A DNA stretch of 64,000 nucleotides, from contig NZ_FNES01000007.1 of NCBI RefSeq assembly GCF_900100195.1, forward strand, positions 62,001-126,000. Direction: 5' to 3'. The notes under the pieces are model-generated. The model saw only the letters and a list, made by a program, of their open reading frames with translations, was not told the DNA's origin and did no database searches. Source of the DNA: Billgrantia gudaonensis. GTDB lineage: Bacteria; Pseudomonadota; Gammaproteobacteria; Pseudomonadales; Halomonadaceae. Position numbers and translations under genes: made by a program. Each line of letters opens with the position of its first letter. Positions within the stretch are counted from its first letter, which is position 1. This document shows positions 51,725 through 61,306 of the stretch, piece by piece.

Positions 51725-52930
51725 ATGCAAGCCTATCTGCTCGATTTTGCCAACTTCATGCTGCGCTGGCTGCATGTCATCGCGGCCATCGCCTGGATCG
51801 GCGAGTCGATCTACTTCGTGATGCTGGACAATAGCCTGCGCACGCCCAAGGCCGCCGAAGACCGCGACAAGGGCGTGTTCGGCGAGATGTGGGCGGTTCA
51901 CGGTGGCGGCTTCTACCATAATCAGAAGTACGCCACGGCGCCTGCCAAGCTGCCGGAGGACCTGCACTGGTCGTTCTGGAAGGCGTACACCACCTGGCTG
52001 TCGGGCTTCGCGCTGTTCGTGATCCTCTACATGGCCAGTCCGGACGTCTATCTGGTCAACCCCAACGCCGACTGGGAGTGGGCCGCCAACCTGAGCGGCT
52101 GGCAGGCCAACGTGGTGGCGCTGCTCTTCCTGCTCGGCGGTTGGGTGGTCTACAACGAGCTGTGCAAGCGCATCAGCCCCGACATGACCCGCGACGGCGT
52201 GCTGAGCCTGGCAGTGGCAGTGATGATGGTGGTGGTGGCTTACCTCAGTACCCAGATCTTCTCGGGCCGCGCTGCCTTCCTGCTCACCGGGGCGGTGATG
52301 GCCACGGCGATGTCGGCCAACGTCTTCTTCTGGATCATTCCCGGCCAGCGTCGCATGGTGGCGGCCATGAAGGCTGGCGAGGTGCCCAATCCGCTGGATG
52401 GCAAACGTGGCAAGCAGCGTTCGGTGCACAACACCTATTTCACTCTGCCGGTGGTGCTGTTGATGATCAGCAACCATTACTCCTTTGCCTATTCCCACGA
52501 CCATGCCTGGGCGATCATGTCCCTGTTCATCTTCGGTGGGGCCTTGATCCGTCAGTTCTTCGTGGTGATGCACGCGGGCAAGATCCAGTCCGCCTATCCG
52601 GTGGCCGGTACTGCGCTGATCGCCGTGGCATTCTGGGTGGCCATGCCGAGCGGTGCATCGAGCGGTGGCGCGGGGGAGGCGCCGACCAGCCTGGTCGAGA
52701 TCGAAGCGATCGTCGAGGATCGTTGCGTTGCCTGCCATTCGAGCAGCCCCACGCAAGAGGGGTTCGGTGCGCCGCCGGCCGGCATCGTGTACGACACGTC
52801 CGACCAGATCGTTCAGCAGCAGGACAAGATTCGTGAGGTGGTGGCCAGCGGCTACATGCCGCTCGGCAACATGACGGGCATGACCGACGAAGAGCGGGAG
52901 GCCATCGCCGCCTGGTCAGGCTCCCAATGA
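51725..52930 (+). CDS. puuD: Membrane-bound urate hydroxylase with cytochrome c domain
   Basis: A 401-residue membrane protein. Residues about 10-305 form eight helices of the PuuD family ('FMLRWLHVIAAIAWIGES', 'AVHGGGFYHNQKY'), and the C-terminal cytochrome c domain has CVACH (334-338) with Met378 or Met383 as likely second heme ligand. It oxidises urate to 5-hydroxyisourate and passes electrons to the respiratory chain, replacing soluble uricase. uraH and uraD handle its product. ATG 51725. Confidence 0.94.
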   Translation: MQAYLLDFANFMLRWLHVIAAIAWIGESIYFVMLDNSLRTPKAAEDRDKGVFGEMWAVHGGGFYHNQKYATAPAKLPEDLHWSFWKAYTTWLSGFALFVILYMASPDVYLVNPNADWEWAANLSGWQANVVALLFLLGGWVVYNELCKRISPDMTRDGVLSLAVAVMMVVVAYLSTQIFSGRAAFLLTGAVMATAMSANVFFWIIPGQRRMVAAMKAGEVPNPLDGKRGKQRSVHNTYFTLPVVLLMISNHYSFAYSHDHAWAIMSLFIFGGALIRQFFVVMHAGKIQSAYPVAGTALIAVAFWVAMPSGASSGGAGEAPTSLVEIEAIVEDRCVACHSSSPTQEGFGAPPAGIVYDTSDQIVQQQDKIREVVASGYMPLGNMTGMTDEEREAIAAWSGSQ

Positions 52931-52967
52931 GGGGCGCCTGCGGGATTCGATTGCGTCTGCCGCTAGC

Positions 52968-52975
52968 GTATACAA
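52968..52975. promoter_or_regulatory. GTATACAA site in front of the GntR gene
   Basis: GTATACAA (reverse complement TTGTATAC) lies 35 bp upstream of the regulator's ATG and could mediate autoregulation. It may also double as a -10 (TATACA). Confidence 0.45.
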
Positions 52976-53009
52976 TGGCATGTCATCCAGGGCAGCGAGG
53001 AGTGGGAAC

Positions 53010-53747
53010 ATGAGCCAGCCGGCGGAGCGTGGCGAGCCCGGGAAGGGGCACCCCCGGCGCCTGGGCAAGAACGGCGACGGTGCCGAGCGGCACGAGGCGA
53101 TCTATCGCTCGATTAGCGATGCCATCATCGAGCACCGGCTGAAGCCCGGCGCGCGCCTGCGCGAAGACGCTCTGGCCGAGGTGTTCGGGGTCAGCCGTAC
53201 CGGGATTCGCAAGATCCTGCAGCGCCTGGCGCTGGAGCAGTTGGTGACGCTCACGCCGAGGCGCGGTGCCAGCGTCACCCGGCCCACTGCCGACGAAGCC
53301 AAGGACGTCTTCGACGCCCGCCAAATGGTGGAGTGCGGGCTAATGCCGGCCGTGGCTCGGCGCATCAGCGATGCGGACCTGGAGGAGCTGCGCGACATGG
53401 CCAAGCGCGAGCGCGAGGCGCTGCGCACCGGTGAGCAGAGCACGGCGATCAAGCTATCGGCCGCTTTCCATGAGCGCCTGGCCGGGCTCTCCGGCAACGC
53501 CACCCTGGCCGAGTTCGTGGGGCGACTCTGCTCGCGCTCCTCGCTGATTCTGGCGGTCTATGGCAGCCCTGGCCACCTGGGCTGCGAATCCCACGACCAC
53601 GAGGATTTGATCGCCTACCTGGCGGCCGGCAACGGAGATCGCGCCCAAGCTTTCATGAGCCGCCATCTCAAGGCCATCGAGGCGTCGCTCTCCATCGTCG
53701 AGGAAGTCGACGAGGTGCCCGACCTGCACCGCATCTTCGGCCGCTGA
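53010..53747 (+). CDS. GntR family regulator, FCD type (putative purine-catabolism regulator)
   Basis: A 245-residue regulator. Residues about 30-95 are the GntR winged helix ('LREDALAEVFGVSRTGIRKIL'), and 105-235 an FCD effector domain with metal-ligand-like residues ('FHERLAGLSGN', 'HDHEDLIAYL', 'FMSRHLKAIE'). ATG 53010 follows GAGGAGTG. It sits in the centre of the purine genes, and a TTGTATACA-like motif of the size FCD regulators bind recurs upstream of several of them including its own. Effector is likely a pathway intermediate; not shown. Confidence 0.88.
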   Translation: MSQPAERGEPGKGHPRRLGKNGDGAERHEAIYRSISDAIIEHRLKPGARLREDALAEVFGVSRTGIRKILQRLALEQLVTLTPRRGASVTRPTADEAKDVFDARQMVECGLMPAVARRISDADLEELRDMAKREREALRTGEQSTAIKLSAAFHERLAGLSGNATLAEFVGRLCSRSSLILAVYGSPGHLGCESHDHEDLIAYLAAGNGDRAQAFMSRHLKAIEASLSIVEEVDEVPDLHRIFGR

Positions 53748-53783
53748 GGGCCGGTTTGACGACCTCCGCCACTCGGCGACCCT

Positions 53784-54392
53784 TCACTCCCCACCGGCCG
53801 CGCGCCAGGCGGCAACCAGTGACCGAGCGCGTTCGCCGACCTCGGCGGCGGTGAGGCCCGGGGTGTAGAGGGCGCTGCCTAGGCCGGCGCCGTCGATGCC
53901 GCCGGCTCGCCAGTCGGCGAAGTCGTCCGCGCCGATCCCACCGACCGCCAGCAGCATCGTGCCGGGAGGCAACACCGCACGCGTGGCCTTCATGCCCTCG
54001 ATGCCGATCTGCACCGCCGGGAACAGCTTGAGGCCGGAGGCGCCGGCATCCAGGGCGTCGAAGGCCTCGGAGGGCGTGGCCACGCCGGGCCAGCTCTCCA
54101 TGCCCAGCCGTCGGGTCTCCTCGATCACCGCCGGGCGGCAGTTGGGGGAGACGATCAGGCGTGCGCCGGCGGCGAAGGCGTCGCGTGCCTGGGCTGGGGT
54201 CAGCACGGTGCCGGCACCGATCAGGGCTCGGTCGCCCAGCGCCTCGGCGAGACGGCCAATGCTCCGCAGCGGGTCGGGGGAGTTGAGGGGTACTTCGATG
54301 CGCTCGATGCCGGCGGCCAGCACCGCTTCGCCGACGTCGACGGCCTCGCCGGGAGAGATGCCGCGCAGTATGCCGATCAGAGGAAGGGTCAT
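53784..54392 (-). CDS. dgoA: 2-dehydro-3-deoxy-6-phosphogalactonate aldolase
   Basis: A 202-residue class I aldolase of the KDPG/KDPGal family, cleaving KDPGal to pyruvate and glyceraldehyde-3-phosphate. The Schiff-base Lys is in 'SGLKLFPA'; 'IEVPLNSPDPL' and 'GAGTVLTPAQ' are typical of DgoA. It is the last gene of the galactonate set and follows dgoK by 21 bp. Confidence 0.93.
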   Translation of the reverse strand: MTLPLIGILRGISPGEAVDVGEAVLAAGIERIEVPLNSPDPLRSIGRLAEALGDRALIGAGTVLTPAQARDAFAAGARLIVSPNCRPAVIEETRRLGMESWPGVATPSEAFDALDAGASGLKLFPAVQIGIEGMKATRAVLPPGTMLLAVGGIGADDFADWRAGGIDGAGLGSALYTPGLTAAEVGERARSLVAAWRAAGGE

Positions 54393-54413
54393 GGGTCAGG
54401 GCTCCAGGTGGCG

Positions 54414-55394
54414 TCAGGTGGCGAGATGTTCGTGGTTCAGAGCGGCGTGGGCCAGCCGCAGACCGTCGACGGTGGCGGCTTCGCCGTCGATACGGCGGCC
54501 GTCGATGCCCAGTGTTTCCAGGGCCAAGGCGTAGCGCGTGCACAGTGACTCGGTGCCGATCAGCGTGACGGGCTCGCCGTGGGCCAAGTCGGTGCGGACG
54601 CCGGCCAGTTCCAGGCCGATCACCAGGCCCGAGAGGCGTGCTGCCAGCCGTGCGCCGCGTGCGTCGCCGGCGGGTAGGTCGCTGTCCAGCAGGTCCTGGG
54701 CGCGCAGTCCGAACAGCCGGGTGCCCAGGGCTTCGGGTGATTCGGTCGACTCCTGCACCGCCGTCACGAAGGTCTGGCGGCAGCCGGGCTCGGCCAGGTC
54801 GTCCAGGCCGATGGAGTGCTTGAGCACCGATCGCTCGGCGAGCAACCGATAGAGCTCCCCGGTGAGGAAGGTGGCGAAGCGCGTGACGGCGCCGTCCTCG
54901 AGGCGGGCCCACTTGGCATGGGTGCCGGGCAGGCAGACGAGCCCGGAAACCGTGGGCTCATGGACAGCCAGGCCGGCGAGCTGGGTTTCCTCGCCGCGCA
55001 TGACGTCGAATCGGCGGCCGACATCATCGGACCGCTGGCAGAGTCCCGGCAGCAGGGTGACGTCGAGTCGCGGGTCCTCGACGGTGGGGCCGACCGCCCC
55101 CGAGGCCAGACCGTCCAGCCGTGTCGGTACCGGCAGGTAGGCGGCCTCCCGCCAGCCCTGGCGGGCGCCGGCCATGCCGCAGACCCGCACGGCGATGCGC
55201 CCGTTCGCGGGCAGCCAGTCGCCGATGGCCGTCAGCAGAGCGGCCTCGTAGTCCGCCGGCGCCAGCGAGAGCATGCCGCGGTCGGATGTGGCGCGGGCCA
55301 GCACCCGGCCCTCCTTCGTCAGGGCCCAGGCACGCAGGTTGCTCGAACCCCAGTCGACGGCGACCCAGCCGAGTCGCTCGGCAATCGGTAGCAT
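54414..55394 (-). CDS. dgoK: 2-dehydro-3-deoxygalactonokinase
   Basis: A 326-residue sugar-acid kinase phosphorylating 2-keto-3-deoxygalactonate. 'VAVDWGSSNLRAW' is the ATP phosphate motif; 'CLPGTHAKWARLEDG' is conserved in DgoK. The start may be ATG 55394 (GGTGA upstream) or ATG 55406, which would overlap the dgoD stop by 7 bp. Function follows from neighbours dgoD and dgoA. Confidence 0.92.
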   Translation of the reverse strand: MLPIAERLGWVAVDWGSSNLRAWALTKEGRVLARATSDRGMLSLAPADYEAALLTAIGDWLPANGRIAVRVCGMAGARQGWREAAYLPVPTRLDGLASGAVGPTVEDPRLDVTLLPGLCQRSDDVGRRFDVMRGEETQLAGLAVHEPTVSGLVCLPGTHAKWARLEDGAVTRFATFLTGELYRLLAERSVLKHSIGLDDLAEPGCRQTFVTAVQESTESPEALGTRLFGLRAQDLLDSDLPAGDARGARLAARLSGLVIGLELAGVRTDLAHGEPVTLIGTESLCTRYALALETLGIDGRRIDGEAATVDGLRLAHAALNHEHLAT

Positions 55395-55399
55395 GTCGT

Positions 55400-56548
55400 T
55401 CACCATTCGGCGATGGAGCCGTCCTCGTGGGTCCATACCGGGTTGCGCCAGCGATGCCCCACTCTGGCGCGCTCCTCGACGAAGGCTTCGTCGATCTCCA
55501 CCCCGAGCCCGGGGCCCTGGGGGATGGCGCAGAAGCCGTCCACGATGGCCAGCGCCGTCTTGTCGACCAGGTAGTCGAGCACGTCGTTGTCGCGGTTGTA
55601 ATGGATGCCCATGCTTTGTTCCTGGATGAAGGCGTTGTGGCACACCGCGTCGAGCTGCAGCGAGGCGGCCAGCGTCAGCGGGCCGAGCGGGCAGTGCGGG
55701 GCCAGCGCCACGTCGTGGGCAGAGGCCAGGGCGGCGATCTTCAAGCCCTCGCTGATGCCGCCGCAGTGGGAGAGGTCGGGCTGGATGATGTCGATCATGC
55801 CGTCGGCGAGCAGGTCGCGGAACGCGAAGCGGCTATGCAGCCGTTCGCCGGTGGCCAGGGGGTAGCCCAGGCCGCCGGCGATTTGTCCCAGGCAGGGCAG
55901 GTGCTCCGGCGCCACCGGTTCCTCGACGAACATCGGGTGGAAGGGTTCCAACTCGCGAAGCAGCGCCTTGGCCATGGGGCGATGCACCCGGCCGTGGAAG
56001 TCGATTCCGATGCCGACGTCGGGGCCCACGGCATGGCGGGCTTCCGCCACGCGCGCCACCGCTTCGTCGACCTTGCGGTGGCTGTCGACGATCTGCAGCT
56101 CCGGAGTCGCGTTCATCTTGAAGGCCGTGAAACCCTGCTCCACCAGGGCCTTGGCGCCGGCACCCACGTCGCTGGGGCGATCGCCGCCGGTCCAGGCGTA
56201 CATGCGCATTCGGTCGCGCACTGCGCCGCCCAGGAGCTGGTGCACCGGTACGCCCAGGTCGCGTCCCTTGAGATCCCACAGTGCCTGGTCGATGCCGGCG
56301 ATGGCGCTCATCAGGATCGGCCCGTCGCGGTAGAAGCCGGCGCGGTACAGGGTGTTCCACAGGTGCTCGATGCGGTGCGGATCCTGACCGACCAGGTAAT
56401 CGGCGAGTTCATGGACGGCTGCCTCAACGGTGGCGGCGCGACCCTCGACGACCGGCTCGCCCCAGCCGAAACAGCCCGCGTCGGTCTCGATCTTGAGGAA
56501 CAGCCAGCGCGGCGGGACCTGCCAGGTCTTGAGTCGGGTGATCTTCAT
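55400..56548 (-). CDS. dgoD: Galactonate dehydratase
   Basis: A 382-residue enolase-superfamily enzyme, the same length as E. coli DgoD, dehydrating D-galactonate to 2-keto-3-deoxygalactonate. Metal ligands occur in 'GIDFHGR', 'FVEEPVAPE' and 'LATGERLH'; the catalytic His is in '[10 protein letters not shown]'. ATG 56548 follows GGAGGGAGA. It stands between dgoR and dgoK in one operon. No galactonate permease is adjacent. Confidence 0.94.
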   Translation of the reverse strand: MKITRLKTWQVPPRWLFLKIETDAGCFGWGEPVVEGRAATVEAAVHELADYLVGQDPHRIEHLWNTLYRAGFYRDGPILMSAIAGIDQALWDLKGRDLGVPVHQLLGGAVRDRMRMYAWTGGDRPSDVGAGAKALVEQGFTAFKMNATPELQIVDSHRKVDEAVARVAEARHAVGPDVGIGIDFHGRVHRPMAKALLRELEPFHPMFVEEPVAPEHLPCLGQIAGGLGYPLATGERLHSRFAFRDLLADGMIDIIQPDLSHCGGISEGLKIAALASAHDVALAPHCPLGPLTLAASLQLDAVCHNAFIQEQSMGIHYNRDNDVLDYLVDKTALAIVDGFCAIPQGPGLGVEIDEAFVEERARVGHRWRNPVWTHEDGSIAEW

Positions 56549-56564
56549 GGTGTCTCCCTCCGGT

Positions 56565-57338
56565 TCAGCTCTCGGGCTCGGTCGCCGAGGCGATGACGGG
56601 GTGGGTGTCGGTGACGATGCCCAAGTCGATGGCGGTGCGCCGCAGCACCTCTCGGGCGGCACGTTCGGCGGCGTCCGGGGCATGACGACGGATGGCCTCC
56701 AGCACTCGGCCATGGCGCGTCAGGCTGTCGTCCAGCCCGTCGTGAAACCGATGGACCTGGGCCTGGGAACCCTGGATCAGGGCGATGATCGAGGGGCGCA
56801 GCAGGTGGCCCATCTGACGCCATACCAGGTTGTGGCTGGCGCGGTAGATGGCGTCGTGGAAAGCCACGTCGTACTCCACGTGCTGGTTTCGGGCCTCGGG
56901 CGAGGCGGCGGTGCGGGTCATGCCGTGGAAGGCGGCCTCCAGGCGTTCGAGGTCCGCCTCCTCGGCGGCCTGCGCGGCAAGGCGGGCGAGTACCGGCTCG
57001 GCCGAGTAGCGGAAGGCGAAAATCTCGCGCACCAGCTTGGGGTCGAGGCTCTCGATGCCGGTCATCCAGTCACTGATCAACGGGTCGAGCAGGTGCCACT
57101 CGGAGACCTCGCGCACCCGGCTGCCACGCCCGGCGGTGCGCTCGATCAGGCCGGTGGCGGTGAGGCTGGCCAGCGCATTGCGCACCTGATTGCGGCTCAC
57201 CGCGAAGTGGGTACAGAGATCCAGCTCCCGCGGGAAGGCGTCGCCGGGCTGCCAGCGGCCGGCCAGCAGCGCCCGGGCCAGCAGCCGGGCCAGCGCCTCG
57301 GCGCCGCCGCGATGATGGGGAAGGCCATCCAGGGACAT
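56565..57338 (-). CDS. dgoR: GntR/FadR-type regulator of galactonate genes
   Basis: A 257-residue regulator: winged helix ('[22 protein letters not shown]', about 33-55) and FCD domain with the ligand/metal His pattern ('[15 protein letters not shown]'). It precedes dgoD by 16 bp. A perfect operator-like palindrome at 57379-57393 lies 41 bp upstream of its ATG, so it is probably an autoregulated repressor relieved by galactonate. Confidence 0.9.
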   Translation of the reverse strand: MSLDGLPHHRGGAEALARLLARALLAGRWQPGDAFPRELDLCTHFAVSRNQVRNALASLTATGLIERTAGRGSRVREVSEWHLLDPLISDWMTGIESLDPKLVREIFAFRYSAEPVLARLAAQAAEEADLERLEAAFHGMTRTAASPEARNQHVEYDVAFHDAIYRASHNLVWRQMGHLLRPSIIALIQGSQAQVHRFHDGLDDSLTRHGRVLEAIRRHAPDAAERAAREVLRRTAIDLGIVTDTHPVIASATEPES

Positions 57339-57378
57339 GGCTAAGCGGTCCTGAGCGTGATGTCGTGGTTAGCCTATT

Positions 57379-57393
57379 AAATGTCTGACATTT
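57379..57393. promoter_or_regulatory. Palindromic operator upstream of dgoR
   Basis: AAATGTC-T-GACATTT is a perfect 7-1-7 palindrome in an AT-rich island, 41 bp before the dgoR start. FCD-type GntR proteins bind sites of this length. It is distinct from the TGTATACA motif of the purine genes. Confidence 0.7.
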
Positions 57394-57411
57394 TGGCAAG
57401 CCCGGCACGAA

Positions 57412-57435
57412 GACCCCGGGCATCGGCCCGGGGTC
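57412..57435 (-). terminator. Hairpin after the first NCS1 permease gene
   Basis: GACCCCGGGC-ATCG-GCCCGGGGTC (10-bp perfect stem) 26 bp beyond the permease stop and ahead of dgoR's operator. Confidence 0.7.
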
Positions 57436-57460
57436 GCATCGCAGGCGGTTGGAGGTGGGG

Positions 57461-58918
57461 TCAACCGGCGGCGGCGGCCGGTGCGGCCTGGTGGCGCATC
57501 AGGCCATAGTAGAAGAGCCCGCCGAGCGCGGCACCCAGCATCCAGCCGTAGCCGTTCAGGTCGGAGAGGGCCGGGACCAGCACCGTGGACAGCGAGAAGA
57601 CCGCGGCGACGCCGAAGGCGAGCAGGGCCCGGGTGTTCCAGCCGTGGCTGTAGTAGTAGGTGCCGCCCGGCTCGGACGAGAACAGCTGCTGCATGTCCAG
57701 TTCCTGGCGCTTGATCAGGTAGTAGTCGACCACGATGATGCCGTAGAAGGGGGCGACCACCGCGCCAAGCGCATTGACGAAGCCCGGCACACCGATCCGG
57801 CTGATCACCGAGATCCATAGCGCCCCGACGAAGAAGGCGATCACGGCGGTGATCAGCCCGCCCACCTTGAAGCTGATCCGGCTGGGGAAGAGGTTGGCGA
57901 GGTCATAGGCCGGTGGAATGAAGTTGGCCACCAGGTTGATGCCCACGGTGGCGGCGAAGAAAGTCAGGGCGGCGACGATGGTCAGCGGCAGCGAGTCGAC
58001 CCGCTCGACGATGTCCGACGGATTGGTCAGCGCCTCGCCGAACAGCACCAGGGTGCCGGCCGTGATGATCAGGGCGATGAAGGAGAAGAAGGCCACGTTG
58101 AGCGGAAGACCCAAGAGGTTACCCCGCTTCATCTGGCGCTCGGTCTTCACGAAGCGAGTGAAGTCCCCGAAGTTGATCACCACCGCGGCGAAGTAAGCGA
58201 CCATGGTGCCGACGATGGCCAGGAAGGCGTTGACCGGGTTGGTGCCGCCGTCTCCCGCCTCGCCACTGAAGATGGTGTCCACCGCTGGCAGCAGCTCGCC
58301 ACCGGCCTGGAACCAGACGATGGCCATCAGCACCAGCATGACGGCATAGACCAGGGGACCGGCCCAGTTGAGGAAGTGCTTGATGCGTTCGATCCCCTGC
58401 CAGAAGATCGCGATCTGGAAGACCCAGACGATCACGAACGACAGCCAGGCGACCCCGGTGAGGCCCAGGAAAGTGGCGCCTTCGCCGCCGCCGACCAGGG
58501 CGGTGATCAGCAGCGTTACCGCAGTGGAGGCGAAGTAGGTCTGCACCCCGTACCAGAAGATGCCCACGATGGCGCGCAGCATGGCCGGCAGGTTGGCCCC
58601 GCGCACGCCCATGCTGGCGCGCACCATCACCGGGAAGGGTATGCCGTACCGGACGCTGGGTTTACCGGTCAGATTGACCAGGACCATGACGATTATCCCG
58701 GCCAGGATGATCGCTGCCATCACCGCCCAGCCGTTGAGGCCGTAGCTGAGGAACAGCGAGGCGGCCAGGGTATAGCCGAACAGGCTCTGGATGTCGTTGG
58801 ACCAGACGTTGAATATCTCGAAGGCGCCCCAGTTGCGGTCCTTGGGCTTCAGCGGTGCCAGGTCCTCGTTGTACAGCGTCGAGTCGGTCGTCTGGATGTC
58901 CAGTTCGCTCACTTTCAT
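57461..58918 (-). CDS. NCS1 family permease (allantoin/purine-type), copy A
   Basis: A 485-residue transporter with 12 helices. 'WGAFEIFNVWSNDIQSLFGY', 'GIPFPVMVRASMGVRGANLP' and 'NFGDFTRFVK' are NCS1 signatures, the branch including allantoin and hydantoin permeases. ATG 58918 is used; a GTG at 58927 is in frame. It is on the same strand as copy B and the racemase-like gene, but hairpins separate them. Allantoin is a reasonable substrate from context. Confidence 0.9.
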   Translation of the reverse strand: MKVSELDIQTTDSTLYNEDLAPLKPKDRNWGAFEIFNVWSNDIQSLFGYTLAASLFLSYGLNGWAVMAAIILAGIIVMVLVNLTGKPSVRYGIPFPVMVRASMGVRGANLPAMLRAIVGIFWYGVQTYFASTAVTLLITALVGGGEGATFLGLTGVAWLSFVIVWVFQIAIFWQGIERIKHFLNWAGPLVYAVMLVLMAIVWFQAGGELLPAVDTIFSGEAGDGGTNPVNAFLAIVGTMVAYFAAVVINFGDFTRFVKTERQMKRGNLLGLPLNVAFFSFIALIITAGTLVLFGEALTNPSDIVERVDSLPLTIVAALTFFAATVGINLVANFIPPAYDLANLFPSRISFKVGGLITAVIAFFVGALWISVISRIGVPGFVNALGAVVAPFYGIIVVDYYLIKRQELDMQQLFSSEPGGTYYYSHGWNTRALLAFGVAAVFSLSTVLVPALSDLNGYGWMLGAALGGLFYYGLMRHQAAPAAAAG

Positions 58919-58954
58919 GGTCGTCACTCTTGTCGTTGTATGGAACGGACGCTA

Positions 58955-58978
58955 CCCGCCGTCCGGTGGGACGGCGGG
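58955..58978 (-). terminator. Hairpin between the two NCS1 permease genes
   Basis: CCCGCCGTCC-GGTG-GGACGGCGGG (10-bp perfect stem), 6 bp past the stop of copy B and 36 bp before copy A. Confidence 0.65.
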
Positions 58979-58984
58979 CCTGGA

Positions 58985-60361
58985 TCACTGGCAGAAGCGC
59001 TGGCAGGGTGCCCAATGCTTCATCAGCAGGTAGTAGGTGAGGCCGGCCGGGATCAGGCTCGCGTACCAGGAGACGGCGGAAAAGGCGAGGGCGGCGACGA
59101 TGCCCACGCCGGTGGCGATCACCGCGGCGAGATTGACGCCCTGGTAGGGGCCGGTGGCGTCGTAGAGCTTGTCGAGATCCAGGGTGCGGCGGCGGATCAC
59201 GTAGTAGTCGACCACCAGCACGGCGAAGATCGGGCCGAGGAAGGCGGAGTAGGTCTGCACGAAGAGCTGCAGGCCCGCTGCGGATTCCGGCTGCACCAGC
59301 TTCCAGGGGAAGGTGGCGAAGGCCAGCAGACCGACGATCACGGTAGCGACCGGATACTTCATCTTGAAAACGTCCATCAGCACGTAGGTCGGTGGCACCA
59401 CGTTGTTGAGCACGTTGGTGGTCACCTGGGCGAAAGCGATGAACAGCAGGGTGGTCATCAGCAGCGGCGTGTTGTCCACGGCGTTGGCGAACACCTGGAT
59501 CGGATCCGCGGTGCCGGTGGCCTCGGAGACCATGAAGCCGATCAACCCCATGAACAGCGTGCAGGGCAGGATCGACATGGCGTAGATGGTGGTCAGCAGT
59601 CCCGGCCCGGTGCCGTGCTTGTGCTCGCGGGAGTAGTCGCTGACGTTGAGCATCATGGTGCTGTAGATGCCCAGGAAGAGCATGGTGGCGCCCCAGAACG
59701 GCATGCCCCAGGAGCCTTCCATGGTCAGCAGGCTCGCCGAGAGTTCGTCGCCGTAGCGCTGCACCGTGGCGTAGAACATGTAGACCAGCGAGGCGAGGAT
59801 GAAAGCGCTGCCGATGTTCTCCAGCCACTTGATGCCCTGGAAACCAGTCACCGAGAGACCGATCTGCAGCAGTTGGAACCCCATGAAGTAGAACACCAGA
59901 TTGTCGAAGCCGAACAGGGTGGCGGAGACCATGTTCAAGGCGCCGGCGCCGATCCAGCTCTGGAAGCCATACCAGACGATGGCCGGCACGGCACGCACCA
60001 GCCCTGGAATGCGCGTGCCGGCGAAACCGAAGGCGCTGCGCGCCTGGACCATGAAGGGGATGCCGTATTTGTAGCCGGCGGCGCCGTTGACGGCGAGCGC
60101 GATGCCGATGACGAAACAGCCGATGGCGATGGCCAGGGTGGCCTGGATCAGGTTCAGCGTGCCCACCACGCTGGAGCCCATGGCGAAGGTGCCGATGGAC
60201 ACGCAGCCGCCGAACCAGGCCAGGAAGTAGGAGGAGCGCCCCATGATGCGGGTTTGCTGGGGCGCAAGGCTTTCGTCGCCGGGTGCCTTGGTGATGCCGG
60301 CCGAGCCGGCAGCGTGAGCGGCCGGCTCGGCGGCCGTGTCATGGGTAGTGGGTGTGGTCAT
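58985..60361 (-). CDS. NCS1 family permease (cytosine/purine-type), copy B
   Basis: A 458-residue transporter with 12 helices; 'SYFLAWFGGCVSIGTFAMGS' and 'GIPFMVQARSAFGFAGTRIP' fit the CodB-like branch, clearly different from copy A. ATG 60361. It follows the racemase-like gene by 147 bp on the same strand. Two unlike NCS1 carriers side by side suggest different pathway substrates, for example allantoin and a pyrimidine or hydantoin. Confidence 0.9.
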   Translation of the reverse strand: MTTPTTHDTAAEPAAHAAGSAGITKAPGDESLAPQQTRIMGRSSYFLAWFGGCVSIGTFAMGSSVVGTLNLIQATLAIAIGCFVIGIALAVNGAAGYKYGIPFMVQARSAFGFAGTRIPGLVRAVPAIVWYGFQSWIGAGALNMVSATLFGFDNLVFYFMGFQLLQIGLSVTGFQGIKWLENIGSAFILASLVYMFYATVQRYGDELSASLLTMEGSWGMPFWGATMLFLGIYSTMMLNVSDYSREHKHGTGPGLLTTIYAMSILPCTLFMGLIGFMVSEATGTADPIQVFANAVDNTPLLMTTLLFIAFAQVTTNVLNNVVPPTYVLMDVFKMKYPVATVIVGLLAFATFPWKLVQPESAAGLQLFVQTYSAFLGPIFAVLVVDYYVIRRRTLDLDKLYDATGPYQGVNLAAVIATGVGIVAALAFSAVSWYASLIPAGLTYYLLMKHWAPCQRFCQ

Positions 60362-60508
60362 GTCGGAGACCTCGCACGTCGTTGCTGGATGTTGTGGTTA
60401 TGCGCCGAAGCTGGGCTTCGGTTGCTGGTGCGGCGTGGCGTGTTCGCGGGTCGGTTGTGGTTGTCGTGGCAGGGCGCCGGACGGCGCGCTGAGGTCGTGC
60501 AAACGTCG

Positions 60509-61255
60509 TCAGCGGAGTGCCGACGAGTTGGCATAGCGTTCGAAATGGCCGGTGAAGGTCTTGGGACGGGGAAAGGCCAAATCGCCGTGCTTGCTGGTGC
60601 CTAGCCCCAGGCCGACTAGCGCCTCGGCCAGCTTGATGGCAGCGGTGACGCCTTCCACCACGGGCAGGCCCACGGCTTCGCTGATTTCGCCGGTCAGTTT
60701 CGCCATGCCGCCGCAGCCGAGGACGATGGCGCCGATGCCGTCCTCGTCTCGGGCGCGGCGGCTCTCGTCGATGATGCGTCCGAGGGCGGCGTCGCCGCTC
60801 TCCTCCAGATCGAGCACCGGGATCTCCGCGGCACGTACCCGCCGACAGTGGTGGGTGAAGCCGTATTGCGCCAGCAGGTGCTCGGCGATGATGCCGGTAC
60901 GCCCCAGGGTGGTGACGATGGAGAAGCGGGTGCTGATCAGGGTCGCCATGTGGAAGGCCGCCTCGGCGATGCCGATCACCGGCGCGCGGGTCAGTTCGCG
61001 TGCGGCCAGCAGCCCCGGGTCACCGAAGCAGGCGATCACGTAGGCGTCCGTTTCCTCGCGCTCGCCCTCGATGATCTCATCGATCACTCCCACTGCTGCG
61101 ACCGCTTCGTCGAAGTGGCTCTCGATGGACGCTGGGCCGCTGTCCGGCTGAGTGGCGATGATCCGTGTGCCGGGGGCGGCGATGCTCTGAGCGGCCTCTC
61201 CCATGGCTGCGGTCATGGCGTGAGTGGTGTTGGGATTGATGACCCGAATTCGCAT
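60509..61255 (-). CDS. Aspartate/glutamate/hydantoin racemase family protein (allantoin-racemase-like)
   Basis: A 248-residue racemase-fold protein. The two catalytic Cys are in 'ACFGDPG' and 'GCGGMA'; 'INPNTTHAMT' at the N-terminus is typical of HyuE/DcrA hydantoin and allantoin racemases. Start ATG 61255. By context it would interconvert allantoin enantiomers, letting a PuuE-type allantoinase use the spontaneously racemised pool. Two motif sites (61274-61306) are just upstream. Confidence 0.88.
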   Translation of the reverse strand: MRIRVINPNTTHAMTAAMGEAAQSIAAPGTRIIATQPDSGPASIESHFDEAVAAVGVIDEIIEGEREETDAYVIACFGDPGLLAARELTRAPVIGIAEAAFHMATLISTRFSIVTTLGRTGIIAEHLLAQYGFTHHCRRVRAAEIPVLDLEESGDAALGRIIDESRRARDEDGIGAIVLGCGGMAKLTGEISEAVGLPVVEGVTAAIKLAEALVGLGLGTSKHGDLAFPRPKTFTGHFERYANSSALR

Positions 61256-61273
61256 GGCAAGGGCTCTCGGTTC

Positions 61274-61306
61274 TTTGTGGACAAGGATTCGATGGTTTTG
61301 TACACA
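61274..61306. promoter_or_regulatory. Pair of TTGTNNACA sites before the racemase-like gene
   Basis: TTTGTGGACAA (61274-61284) and TTGTACACA (61298-61306, within TTTTGTACACAAAG) are spaced 23 bp apart, 20-50 bp upstream of the start codon. Confidence 0.55.
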
